From: a candidate division KSB1 bacterium
GTDB lineage: Bacteria; Zhuqueibacterota; JdFR-76; DREG01
Assembly (NCBI GenBank): GCA_022566355.1
Contig: JADFJB010000100.1
Coordinates: 1 to 17,554, forward strand
Direction: 5' to 3'
Length of the DNA stretch: 17,554 nucleotides
Both the position numbers and the translations under genes were made by a program. This document shows positions 1-7,476 of this stretch, in pieces (position 1 is the first letter of the stretch; each line of letters opens with the position of its first letter). A model generated the notes under the pieces. The model had not been told where the DNA came from and made no database searches. It saw nothing but the letters and a program-made list of their open reading frames with translations.

Positions 1-368
1 TGTTTGGCAGGCAATGTAGACGGTCACGGTAATCCCGGACTGGTTAACCCGGGTAACCAATAACCTGGCTTGCATGATAGCTATCGTCATGGAAGAGTCC
101 ATTACAAGAGACACAAAACAACGATAGTAAACCACACACTGTCCACATAGCGTTCCGTAAGGAAACTTACGGGATAATCAAGCAGAAGTCAGCAGAGACC
201 ATAGTAGCCGAATGCTCAACGTAATGGTTGAGATATGGTGAAGGGTTGAACATCGTGAGTCAAGGAGTAGCTTCGTTAGTCCTCGTTTACAATGCAGATT
301 CCCGATCGGGATTAGTTGTGAGACGGCGCATTAGCGATTGCAAACCTTGAACAAGAAGGAGTAAGTGT
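1..368 (+). ncRNA. Group II intron 5' RNA domains (partial, domain I to IV)
   Basis: This stretch upstream of the intron RT has no convincing ORF but is rich in short self-complementary segments. Examples are CCCGG/CCGGG-type pairs near 33-55, GATAGCTATC around 77-86, and ATTCCCGATCGGGAT around 298-312. This is the folded intron RNA, with the RT gene placed in domain IV. I cannot assign the domain borders or the exon-binding sites from sequence alone. The RT ribosome binding site AAGGAG lies at 356-361. Confidence 0.7.
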
Positions 369-1622
369 ATGTTGGAACTAATTCTCAATCGAGCCAACCT
401 ACTTCGTGCCTGGAAACGCGTGCGTGCCAACTGCGGCGCTGCCGGAGTCGACGGTGTAATCATCGAAGACTTTCCGGCATGGCTTCGGGCTCACTGGTGT
501 GAAGTCAAAGCGTCACTGTTGGACGATAATTATCGTCCAGCACCGGTTAAGCGGCACGACATTCCCAAGCGTAGTGGCGGCAAACGTCCGTTGGGTATCC
601 CGACGGTACTTGACCGTGTGATTCAACAGGCGATATTGCAGGCGCTACAACCACTATTTGACCCGGATTTTTCTGAGTCGAGTTATGGTTTTCGCCCTGG
701 TCGATCCGCCCATGACGCGGTTAAACGTGTCCGAGAGATATTGGACAGCGGCTACATGTGGGTGGTGGACATCGACCTGTCAAAGTTTTTTGATAGAGTC
801 AATCATGACGTTCTCATGGCCCGTGTAGCACGCAAGGTGAGAGACAAGCGCGTTTTACGCATAATTGGCCGCTACCTCAGAGCAGGAGTCGAAGTGGACG
901 GCAAAATTGAGCCGACCACAGAAGGCGTTCCGCAGGGTGGGCCGCTTTCGCCTTTGCTTGCCAATATCGTGTTGGACGATTTTGACAAAGAACTGGAACA
1001 GCGTGGTCACCGTTTTGTGCGTTATGCCGATGACTTTCTTATTTTCGTCAGAAGCAAGCGTTCAGCCGTTCGTGTTGGCCGCAACGTCATCCGGTTTCTC
1101 AAGCGTCGGCTGAAACTGGAAATTAATCGCCAGAAGAGCCGCATCGTTCGAGGCGAGAACTGCGAGTACCTGGGGTTTATTTTCCCGGGTAAACGCATCG
1201 TCTGGTCGTCCGAGTCGCTTGCGAATTTTAAGTATAACATCCGCCGCCTGACAGCCCGAAGCTGGGGTATCTCCATGGAGGCTCGGTTTCAGAAGCTGTC
1301 AAGCTACATTCGCGGCTGGATGAATTATTATGCTTTGTCAAGGTACTACCGTCCACTTCCGGAGTTGGATGAGTGGATTCGTCGTCGTGTTCGGATGTGC
1401 TATATGAAACAGTGGCGCAGAACTCGTACTCGGATTCGTAATCTTCTCAGTCTCGGAGCATCCAAATCGCAAGCAATTCCAGTGGGCTTGAGTAGTAAAG
1501 GCCCCTGGCGACTTGCTCGGACGTATGCGACCCAATTGGGTATGAATAACGCCTGGCTCAAAGATCAAGGATTAGTTTCGGTTCGCGAACTCTGGATTGC
1601 GTTTCACTATCCGAATGGTTAG
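369..1622 (+). CDS. ltrA: Group II intron reverse transcriptase/maturase (class C)
   Basis: Multifunctional intron protein: it helps the intron RNA splice and reverse-transcribes the inserted intron. The 417 residues show the RT fingers and palm, with SYGFRPGRSAHDAV near residue 105, PQGGPLSPLL at 188-197 and the catalytic YADD at 219-222. A maturase (X) domain follows at about 286-356 (RGWMNYYALSRYY), then a basic C-terminus. There is no HNH endonuclease domain after it; such short proteins are typical of class C introns. The ATG at 369 has a strong AAGGAG seven bases upstream. The stop lies 16 nt before domain V, the normal arrangement. All expected RT motifs are present, so the protein is probably functional. 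The symbol ltrA is used in the family sense only. Confidence 0.96.
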   Translation: MLELILNRANLLRAWKRVRANCGAAGVDGVIIEDFPAWLRAHWCEVKASLLDDNYRPAPVKRHDIPKRSGGKRPLGIPTVLDRVIQQAILQALQPLFDPDFSESSYGFRPGRSAHDAVKRVREILDSGYMWVVDIDLSKFFDRVNHDVLMARVARKVRDKRVLRIIGRYLRAGVEVDGKIEPTTEGVPQGGPLSPLLANIVLDDFDKELEQRGHRFVRYADDFLIFVRSKRSAVRVGRNVIRFLKRRLKLEINRQKSRIVRGENCEYLGFIFPGKRIVWSSESLANFKYNIRRLTARSWGISMEARFQKLSSYIRGWMNYYALSRYYRPLPELDEWIRRRVRMCYMKQWRRTRTRIRNLLSLGASKSQAIPVGLSSKGPWRLARTYATQLGMNNAWLKDQGLVSVRELWIAFHYPNG

Positions 1623-1638
1623 TGAATCCTTCGATGAA

Positions 1639-1702
1639 CCGCCCGGTCCCGGCTAGCCGGGATGCCGGGTGGTGTGGGGAGGGCGGGAGTGAAACCCGCC
1701 CT
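1639..1702 (+). ncRNA. Group II intron domains V and VI
   Basis: Domain V is an exact 34-nt hairpin at 1639-1672. CCGCCCGG (1639-1646) pairs with CCGGGTGG (1665-1672, one G-U). A bulge follows, then CCCGG (1648-1652) pairs with CCGGG (1657-1661) around a CTAG loop. The catalytic triad reads CGC rather than AGC, the class C form. Domain VI is the next hairpin: AGGGCGGG (1680-1687), loop 1688-1694, CCCGCCCT (1695-1702). The intron then ends with the short tail TACCCGAT. Confidence 0.9.
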
Positions 1703-1710
1703 TACCCGAT

Positions 1711-1715
1711 TAGGC
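1711..1715 (-). other. Half of an attC core site (R'') split by the intron
   Basis: The first bases of the intron's 3' exon are TAGGC, so the minus strand reads GCCTA up to the intron border, right at the end of the HNH gene. GCCTAAC is the common R'' core (RYYYAAC) of integron attC sites. The missing AAC would be on the other side of the intron, outside the window. Known IIC-attC introns cut this sequence and lie antisense to the cassette gene, as here. This is inferred from five bases plus context. Confidence 0.5.
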
Positions 1716-2518
1716 AAATATTCACTCCATTCATGAATTTCGTAATGCCTTAAAATATACTGAGCTAAAGGCCAATGGTCTTTATTCTTTGGCAACATCA
1801 TTTTCTTTAAATGAAGATTGACGGTTAACAGTTTGTCATATTCAGAATACGGTCCTTCATCCATATCAGGGTCATAGAATACGATTCTGTAGTCATCTGT
1901 AATTGTTATCATGCCTTGGTCAAACAGACTGTGATGAAAGCTGTTTAATAATATCCCGTTTCGAATATCCATCCGTTCGGATTTTGACGATTTAGACCAA
2001 GGAATGATATGTGCTGCTTGCAATCCAGAAACAAATGAAAGTTTGGTGAATGCACATTTATTCTTATACGTTTTTAGCAAAGCATCACGAAACATTGATT
2101 GGGCTATACCCCTTGTTTTAACTTTAACATAAACATCTTCTGACTCTTCTGGTTTTTGTATCAGAGTAGTTATAAGTTGATCGTATCGTTCTCCGTCACT
2201 GGCATATGAGAACGGATTATCTATTAAATCCCAATTATACTCGACGACCTTATTGAAACCCTCATCATAATTGTCTACGTCCCACGCTATAAAGCCACCT
2301 CCTGGTTTTCCAGATTGGTTTACAATAAGGATTGTCAAAGGTGGTAGCTTTTCCTCTAAACAGTAATCTTGTATAAGTCCAAGGACATATCTAACAGTTC
2401 GATGATGGATGCCGATAGCATCTCCAAGTGCTTTATACGCTATCGTTTTACCTTTCTTAGCCTGTCCAATCAAAATTGGCCACGCCAGATATGCTCTTTC
2501 AGCTTGATTTACTGCCAT
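1711..2518 (-). CDS. HNH endonuclease, 3' end interrupted by the group II intron
   Basis: Predicted metal-dependent DNA endonuclease. The C-terminal half has an HNH fold from about residue 150 to 205. It shows a CAFT knuckle (second Cys absent), the AAHIIPWS histidine motif, then RNGILLNSFHHSLFDQG with the Asn and His of the signature. The N-terminal ~100 residues (KTIAYKALGDAIGIHHRTVRY, then LPPLTILIVN) look like a winged-helix or alkyltransferase-like DNA-binding fold; this is a weak resemblance only. I chose the ATG at 2518 because AAGGA lies just upstream; an in-frame TTG at 2539 has no such support. After residue ~269 the frame runs into antisense intron DNA and stops at 1619, adding about 30 foreign residues. 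The gene looks like integron cassette cargo, perhaps for restriction or defence; the true substrate is unknown. Confidence 0.85.
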
Positions 2519-2530
2519 TTTTTTGTCCTT

Positions 2531-2537
2531 GCCTAAC
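2531..2537 (-). other. attC/attI-like core GTTAGGC before the HNH start
   Basis: The minus strand reads GTTAGGC, then 12 bases, then the HNH ATG. GTTRRRY is the R' core at which integron integrases join cassettes, and cassette genes usually start within a few bases of it. With GCCTA at the gene's other end, this gives the HNH gene both cassette boundaries. No matching RYYYAAC partner was found upstream on the minus strand, so the site that should end here is degenerate or is not an attC. Confidence 0.4.
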
Positions 2538-2539
2538 AA

Positions 2540-2857
2540 GTAATTCTAAAGAACTGTAGATCATCTCATTTGACATGATATACGGAATGAACACATCCGC
2601 CTAACATAAGTATGAATGAGTCCCTCGTAATATTTATAGGTTACAAATAAACTCGTTCATCCAAATCATTAATAACAGCTATTAATATCATAATAACAAA
2701 TACTTAAATACATTTATTGTATTTTCTTTTTCCAGTATAAGCGACTGATCTAAACCGGTTCGGGCTAATATTATTTTAACGATTCCACAGGGTGCGAACA
2801 CCTCTACTACCCTGATCAGAATTGAATACCAATAATTTATTCCATTAGCCCCAATTA
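2540..2857. other. Intergenic region between HNH gene and lipoprotein gene
   Basis: AT-rich, with no convincing ORF. It holds a second GTTAGGC (minus strand, 2599-2605) and, right behind it, an imperfect inverted repeat: ATGAATGAGT at 2613-2622 against ACTCGTTCAT at 2651-2660, with one mismatch. This resembles the L'/L'' arms of an attC beside R'. Otherwise there is one small hairpin near 2788-2814. No clear promoter was recognised. Confidence 0.5.
2788..2814. repeat. Small hairpin downstream of the export operon
   Basis: CAGGGT (2788-2793) and ACCCTG (2809-2814) form a perfect 6-bp stem. Within it a competing hairpin GGTG-CGAA-CACC (2791-2802) is possible. It lies 44 nt past the last stop of the minus-strand operon, so it may be part of a terminator or an RNA end. 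No T-run follows on the minus strand, so an intrinsic terminator is not supported. Confidence 0.35.
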
Positions 2858-3701
2858 TTATCGTACTGTAGTTATTTCAAAACTACCGCCGGTTCGTTTA
2901 AGAGGCATGTTTAAATATTCCCGGCCAAGAGCTTTTACCGTATCACCAAGGTTAAGAAGTAATTCGGAAGGGATATCGTCCCGATTAACAAACAAATAAG
3001 GAATAATCTCATAATCGCCGGCAGGAAGATCGATTGTCGCTAAAGTAAAACTTAAACTTCTTGTAATTTGAGAATCTTTAATTTCAATAATTGAGGATGA
3101 TAACACATTGGGATAAGCTTTAAAAATTATAATTTGATTGGTAGAATCGCAACAAGCTAGTATCACTCCAAGCGTACGGGGAACAGAAAAGGGAAATTCA
3201 ACATCTACAGGATTATTTGCCACAAGTGATACTTCAACATCAATAAAACCGGTATAATCGGTTGATACAGAATCCGGGATAACTTTAGTATGGATTCTAA
3301 GATTCCGTTGCAAAGTAACCGGCGTTAATTCGCCGATATCATTCAAATCACCGGATAAAAAAACAAATTCACTGTTTCTTATAACAATATTTGAGCTGGC
3401 TAATTCGTAATTGGCAATATAATAATAAATTTTAAAAATACCACTGATGCCATTCGTGCCACCCTGGGCCTGCTTTGGAGGAATACTCAGTTCAAAATTT
3501 CCCGATGAATCCACTCGTGTACTGGAATCAAATCCCTCTAACCAGATAAATGTCCCCTCTGGATCCGCACCATCCTTTAAGGCTAGGAACTTCAATTTCA
3601 GAATTTTCAGAGATTGGGCTGCTAGTGCAACCTGAAACGATGGCCAGTATTATTTAGTAAAAGCTGAATTTGAATTGATTTTGTATTTTCGGTTGAGCCA
3701 T
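2858..3701 (-). pseudogene. Decayed lipoprotein gene (carboxypeptidase-regulatory-like domain)
   Basis: One lipoprotein split by two lesions. From ATG 3701 the frame reads MAQPKIQNQFKFSFY, then TAA (3654-3656), then IILAIVSGCTSSPISENSE, a lipobox with Cys at 3627-3629. Restoring one base of the TAA to a Leu codon gives a normal lipoprotein signal peptide. About 18 codons after the Cys the reading moves by one base near 3560-3580. It then continues open to the stop at 2858 (about 235 residues), starting GADPEGTFIWLEGFDSSTR, which resembles a CarboxypepD_reg-type beta sandwich. The rest is beta-rich with no family I recognise. It follows the TolC gene by 100 nt and was probably the last gene of the export operon. 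A TTG at 3595 could start the long frame, but it would lack the signal peptide. Sequence error cannot be excluded. Confidence 0.65.
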
Positions 3702-3800
3702 GGGTATTAGCACTAAAAAAATAAATTTATTATTGAATCATATGAATCTTCTTAAGTAAAATCGAATATATCAAATTCGTGGCTAAAAAAGACTCCTTTT

Positions 3801-5348
3801 CTATTCAATGCCAATTATACTTTGATTTTTTTCGAAATCGAACATCGTCTTGCGCTTCAAATCAGCCAGTGACAATTTGTAATCGATATAAGCATTTAGA
3901 TAAGAAAACTTCGACTGAGTGAGTCTATTTCTGTCCAATGCGAGTTCCTGAACTGTTATATCGCCATTGTTAAATCTTTCAATGGATATATCGAAAGCTT
4001 TTTGAGCTACTTCCTGGTTTTTAATCAAAACTTCCAATCGATTCTCTGCTTCATTCAGCTTCCCTACAACTTCACGCACCTCTCGTGTGATGGTTTTATG
4101 TTGCTCATCAAGCCCTAATGCCACGGTGGACAAATTAGCATCTGCCGCCGCCACCTCGGCTGAATTTACACCCCAGTCCCAGATTGGCATTGAAAGTGTA
4201 AATACAACACCACGATTATTGGGCCGTCTCCTCATATCTTCAAAACTTGAATCAAATAATGTACCTGGCGCGGAGCCATACGGAAGAGAGGGATCGCTAA
4301 TTCCGGTAATATCATAAAACGCCTCAATATCACCGCGTATTTCACTCCTGGCGTCCGCTTCTTTAACGGCGAGTTTGGCCAGTTCAACATCTATTTTTGA
4401 TTCACGAATTTCAGATCGGTTTGCCAGCGCCATAGTGATTGCTTTATCCAGATCTACAGTGATTTTTGAAAAATCAAAATCGGTTTGTACGCCGATATTG
4501 TCGGAAAATTTCAAACCGATTAACTGTTTAAAAACATCCTCGCTTCTTGCCAGATTACCCTGGGCTTCGACTAAAGCATTCTTGCTTTCAGCCAAATCGA
4601 CTTCCATTTGTAAAGCCTCTACCTCTGGAATTAAACCTGCTTCATATTTTTTGCTGGCGAGATCGTATAGTTCCTGTTGCTGGTTTGCATCATCATTTGC
4701 GATTTGTTCTAGTCGAGTTGCTTGATATAAATTGAAGAACGCTTGTGTCACTAAATATACGATATCTAATTCGCTTCTCTTATAACGAAGGGCGGTGCGT
4801 TCGTAGTTTAGATTGGCATTATTTAATCCTAATTTTAATCGATTAATTGTAAAAAGCGGTTGCTGGAAACGAAGGCTCAATGATGTATAAACTTCCTTGC
4901 GCTTTATATCCTGGGTTAAATCGGCGGTGAATGTAGAAACATCCCTGTGATAGACAAATCCACGCAGTGTGAATATCCCATCGGTAGGCAACGGCTGGTT
5001 TATATCAAAGATACCCTGGAAACGAAGTCGGCTGGTTGTATTAAAAACCGGCAAAGCGTTCTGGACCTGGATTTCACTGACCGATTCACTCCAACTTGGC
5101 ATATCAAATCGTATATCGGCATTGGTTTTAAATCTACCTTTGGCTGCATGGAGATTCTCTTCGGCTTGCACCAAACTTAACCGCAATGTCTTCATCCGGT
5201 AGCTTTTTTCCAGCGAAATTGCAATAGCGTCTTTTAATGTGAGGAGTTTCTTCTCTTGGGCTGTTGAATAACTTACAAGGAGGAAAAGCAAGATAGATAT
5301 GATAAACAGAATTCGGAATATTTTAAACTGATGGTTCATTGTAATCAT
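3801..5348 (-). CDS. TolC-family outer membrane efflux protein
   Basis: Outer-membrane channel that docks on the HlyD-type adaptors encoded upstream and lets substrate leave the cell. A signal peptide (hydrophobic run FRILFIISILLFLLVSY, cleavage near AQEKK) is followed by two OEP repeats, about residues 35-260 and 290-510. Each has long amphipathic helices (for example QQELYDLASKKYEAGLIPEVEALQ split over the first repeat, and AFDISIERFNNGDITVQEL in the second). The total of ~515 residues is slightly longer than classical TolC. I chose ATG 5348 because GGAGGA lies just before it; ATG 5360 overlaps that same site. It follows the frameshifted exported-protein gene by 26 nt and shares the operon with the permease and adaptors. 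Fold and role are clear; the substrate is not. Confidence 0.93.
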   Translation of the reverse strand: MITMNHQFKIFRILFIISILLFLLVSYSTAQEKKLLTLKDAIAISLEKSYRMKTLRLSLVQAEENLHAAKGRFKTNADIRFDMPSWSESVSEIQVQNALPVFNTTSRLRFQGIFDINQPLPTDGIFTLRGFVYHRDVSTFTADLTQDIKRKEVYTSLSLRFQQPLFTINRLKLGLNNANLNYERTALRYKRSELDIVYLVTQAFFNLYQATRLEQIANDDANQQQELYDLASKKYEAGLIPEVEALQMEVDLAESKNALVEAQGNLARSEDVFKQLIGLKFSDNIGVQTDFDFSKITVDLDKAITMALANRSEIRESKIDVELAKLAVKEADARSEIRGDIEAFYDITGISDPSLPYGSAPGTLFDSSFEDMRRRPNNRGVVFTLSMPIWDWGVNSAEVAAADANLSTVALGLDEQHKTITREVREVVGKLNEAENRLEVLIKNQEVAQKAFDISIERFNNGDITVQELALDRNRLTQSKFSYLNAYIDYKLSLADLKRKTMFDFEKNQSIIGIE

Positions 5349-5374
5349 GCATTCCTCCATAATTTTGGGTTTGT

Positions 5375-6206
5375 CTATTGAAAATTTCTTTTTCGAAATT
5401 CAATCAAGTCTTGAATGGTTTTTGCTTCACTAATATGATTTCTAACTAAACGATGGAAAACAATATCCCCTCCATGAGACTTATAAAATGCTAAACGTTT
5501 TAAAATATTTAATTTTTTTTCATTTGATTTTTCCTGCTCAAGACGTAACAGATCTTTTCTATATTCGAATTCTGCTACGGAATTCAAAGACTGAATTAAC
5601 TCCCATACTGGTTGTCGATTTGCCTTATAATCATCTAATAATTTTTTATAAAGTTTGTGATATGTTTTGTTAAAATCTTGATAAGAGAATATTGAAGAAG
5701 ATGTCGTAACCGGATAATCCCCAAAATTGTTTGGATAGATATGTCCTAAAGTAAAAATAGAAGCTTCCAATTGAATATTACCATGCCCTGCTTCATTTAT
5801 AAAATTATCCAATTCCTTCCCAATAACACGTACTTCGGTACCAGTTTTATAAGGAGACTTGACTTTCTCTTCAGAATATGGTACTCGTTCACAAGAATTA
5901 CCCATAAAGTAAAGATAAACTTCAAAATACCTTTTTGGCTTGTTTGGTGTGAAAATCTCATCTTTTAATTCGACCAACAGACCATATGCTTCATTACTAT
6001 TTTTTCTACCGTCATATGACCAAAAATTTATAGTTTTAGGACCAATAATCTTAGTAACACGGGCCAAGGAAAATATATTCAGTTTTATCAAAATTAATAG
6101 GAAGCACATAGTGGGGGGAACATGCGATAATTTTACTATACGAATTAAACAAAGTAATCAAAATTGTAAAAATAATTACTGATGATTTTTTCAATGGGTC
6201 TCTCAT
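5375..6206 (-). pseudogene. Exported protein of unknown function, frameshifted
   Basis: Two overlapping frames together make one plausible secreted protein of ~275 residues. The first frame (ATG 6206, or 6245 overlapping the permease stop) gives MRDPLKKSSVIIFTILITLF, a signal peptide, then ACSPHYVLPINFDKTEYIFLG and a stop at 6051. The second, open from about 6060 to 5375, continues ARVTKIIGPKTINFWSYDG. Removing one C from the CCC run near 6062 joins them as FLGRVTKIIG. Both frames fit one protein, so a one-base indel is the simplest reading. The Cys followed by a beta strand of the F-L-G-R-V-T type recalls netrin/TIMP-like bacterial proteins, but weakly. The C-terminal half is charged and helical (KKLLDDYKANRQPVWELI). 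It sits between permease and channel genes, so it may be a periplasmic accessory. Function unknown. Confidence 0.65.
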
Positions 6207-6237
6207 GAAAAATATTATTGTTTGCGGAACATCTGGA

Positions 6238-7476
6238 TTATTCATGCCTTAACGCCTCGATGGGATTCAGGTTTGCGGCGCGTTTAGCCGGAAATGTACC
6301 AAATATGATACCCACCGCACCAGACACACCAAATGCCAGGATTACAGATAGGGGTGTAATGATGGTGGTAAATTCTGCCAGGCTGTCTATTATTAGCGAC
6401 ATTACAAATCCAAGTGTAATTCCAATAATACCTCCAGCTAAACATAGGCCTACGGCTTCCACCAAAAACTGTATAAGGATTTCATTTTTTTTAGCGCCAA
6501 TGGATCGTCGAATACCGATCTCGCTGGTGCGCTCTAGAACCGAGGCCAGCATAATGTTCATAACGCCAATGCCTCCAACCAGAAGTGAAATCGCCGCTAT
6601 CGAACCTAGTACAACATTATAAATGCGGGTTTCCTTTTCTTCTTGCTTTAGGAGTTCGTATGGAATGATGATATCAAAATCTTCATTTTTATGATGACGG
6701 CGGTTTAAAATCCGGCTTATTATTGCGGCGCTTTCCACTAACTTTTCCGATTCATGAACCTTTACCGTCAGCTGATCGATTTGGCTGGCAAGTTGCTTTT
6801 CCTTGCTAAACCGCCGCAGAAATGTAGAAAGAGGAATATAGACATCTTGATTTAAATTCCGTGAGGCTAGCTCGCCAATTGTTTCGGTGAACAAGGATTT
6901 GGGGGCCATCGTCCCAACAACTTCGAACCACTGATCATCCAATTTAATTTTCTTACCCACCGGGAATTGAACCGGAAATAGTTTTTTGGCAACTTCAGCG
7001 CCAAGGACGCATACGCGAAGTTCCCGTTTATGATGATCGTTAGATAAAAATGTTCCATGCTGCGTTTCATAATTCAACAGATATTTGAACACATCCGTTA
7101 CACCCACAACCGTAGTTTTTGTGGATTTGTCTTCATATTTCGCCTCGGAATCAAACTCGGCCTGGGGGGCAACCTGCTCAATAGTTGGAATGATTTTTTT
7201 AATGGCTTCAGCGTCTTTCAGAGAAAGACCGCGAGAGAATTTTGCCCGAACTTCTTCTAATTCTTTATCGCTTAAATCTTTATCCCGTACGATGATATTA
7301 TTAACACCCAATTCCTTATATTTTTTTAAGGCTTCCCGTTTGGCGCCTTCTCCAATAGAAAGCATGGCGATGACGGCTCCAACGCCAAAGATGATACCTA
7401 GCATCGTTAAGATAGATCGCAACCTGTGGACTTTTAAACCTTCTAAACCAATAAATAAACTTTCTTTGGTAATCAT
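6238..7476 (-). CDS. MacB-type ABC transporter permease, no ATPase domain
   Basis: Inner-membrane permease with the MacB/LolCE/FtsX topology. TM1 lies near residues 20-42 (LRSILTMLGIIFGVGAVIAML), followed by a large periplasmic MacB_PCD domain (~45-275). Three more membrane segments follow, with the FtsX signature VLERTSEIGIRRSIGAKKNEI after TM2 (~310-335). It ends in NPIEALRHE, the usual end of this family. At 412 residues it is a lone permease half; true MacB carries its own N-terminal ATPase, which is absent here. Such subunits work as dimers with a separate ATPase, and none is encoded nearby. The ATG overlaps the stop of the third adaptor gene (ATGA), and AGGGTGG just upstream can act as ribosome site, so translation is coupled. 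Confidence 0.93.
   Translation of the reverse strand: MITKESLFIGLEGLKVHRLRSILTMLGIIFGVGAVIAMLSIGEGAKREALKKYKELGVNNIIVRDKDLSDKELEEVRAKFSRGLSLKDAEAIKKIIPTIEQVAPQAEFDSEAKYEDKSTKTTVVGVTDVFKYLLNYETQHGTFLSNDHHKRELRVCVLGAEVAKKLFPVQFPVGKKIKLDDQWFEVVGTMAPKSLFTETIGELASRNLNQDVYIPLSTFLRRFSKEKQLASQIDQLTVKVHESEKLVESAAIISRILNRRHHKNEDFDIIIPYELLKQEEKETRIYNVVLGSIAAISLLVGGIGVMNIMLASVLERTSEIGIRRSIGAKKNEILIQFLVEAVGLCLAGGIIGITLGFVMSLIIDSLAEFTTIITPLSVILAFGVSGAVGIIFGTFPAKRAANLNPIEALRHE

Larger units (their letters stand above)
1..1710 (+). mobile_element. Group II intron, class C (IIC-attC type), 3' part
   Basis: A retroelement consisting of a catalytic RNA and its own reverse transcriptase. Visible parts, in order, are structured RNA (1-368), the RT gene (369-1622), and domains V and VI (1639-1702), ending in ACCCGAT at 1704-1710. 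Class C is supported by the short RT without an endonuclease domain and by the CGC triad in domain V. The 3' boundary is uncertain by one base because T occurs at both 1710 and 1711. The 5' end (GTGYG-type) is not seen. Class C introns usually have 500 nt or more before the ORF, so it probably lies off the left edge. The element is more GC-rich than the flanking DNA, as expected for a recent arrival. It lies antisense to the HNH gene that it interrupts. Confidence 0.9.

Noticed and set aside
865-1276. Open frames of 82 and 84 codons overlapping the intron RT
   Set aside because: The RT frame has all family motifs; the others have none and no ribosome sites.
3785-3800. AAAAGGAGTCTTTTTT (minus strand) after the TolC-type stop, as terminator or as ribosome site
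   Set aside because: The stem has only five A-T-rich pairs, and no start codon lies at a usable distance from AAGGAG, so neither reading is supported.
4375-4725. 116-codon + strand open frame inside the TolC-type gene, and similar ones at 6218-6622, 7085-7498 and 9087-9506
   Set aside because: They lie antisense to clearly coding frames, have low-complexity Ser/Ile-rich translations, and no recognisable domain; they are shadows of the real genes.
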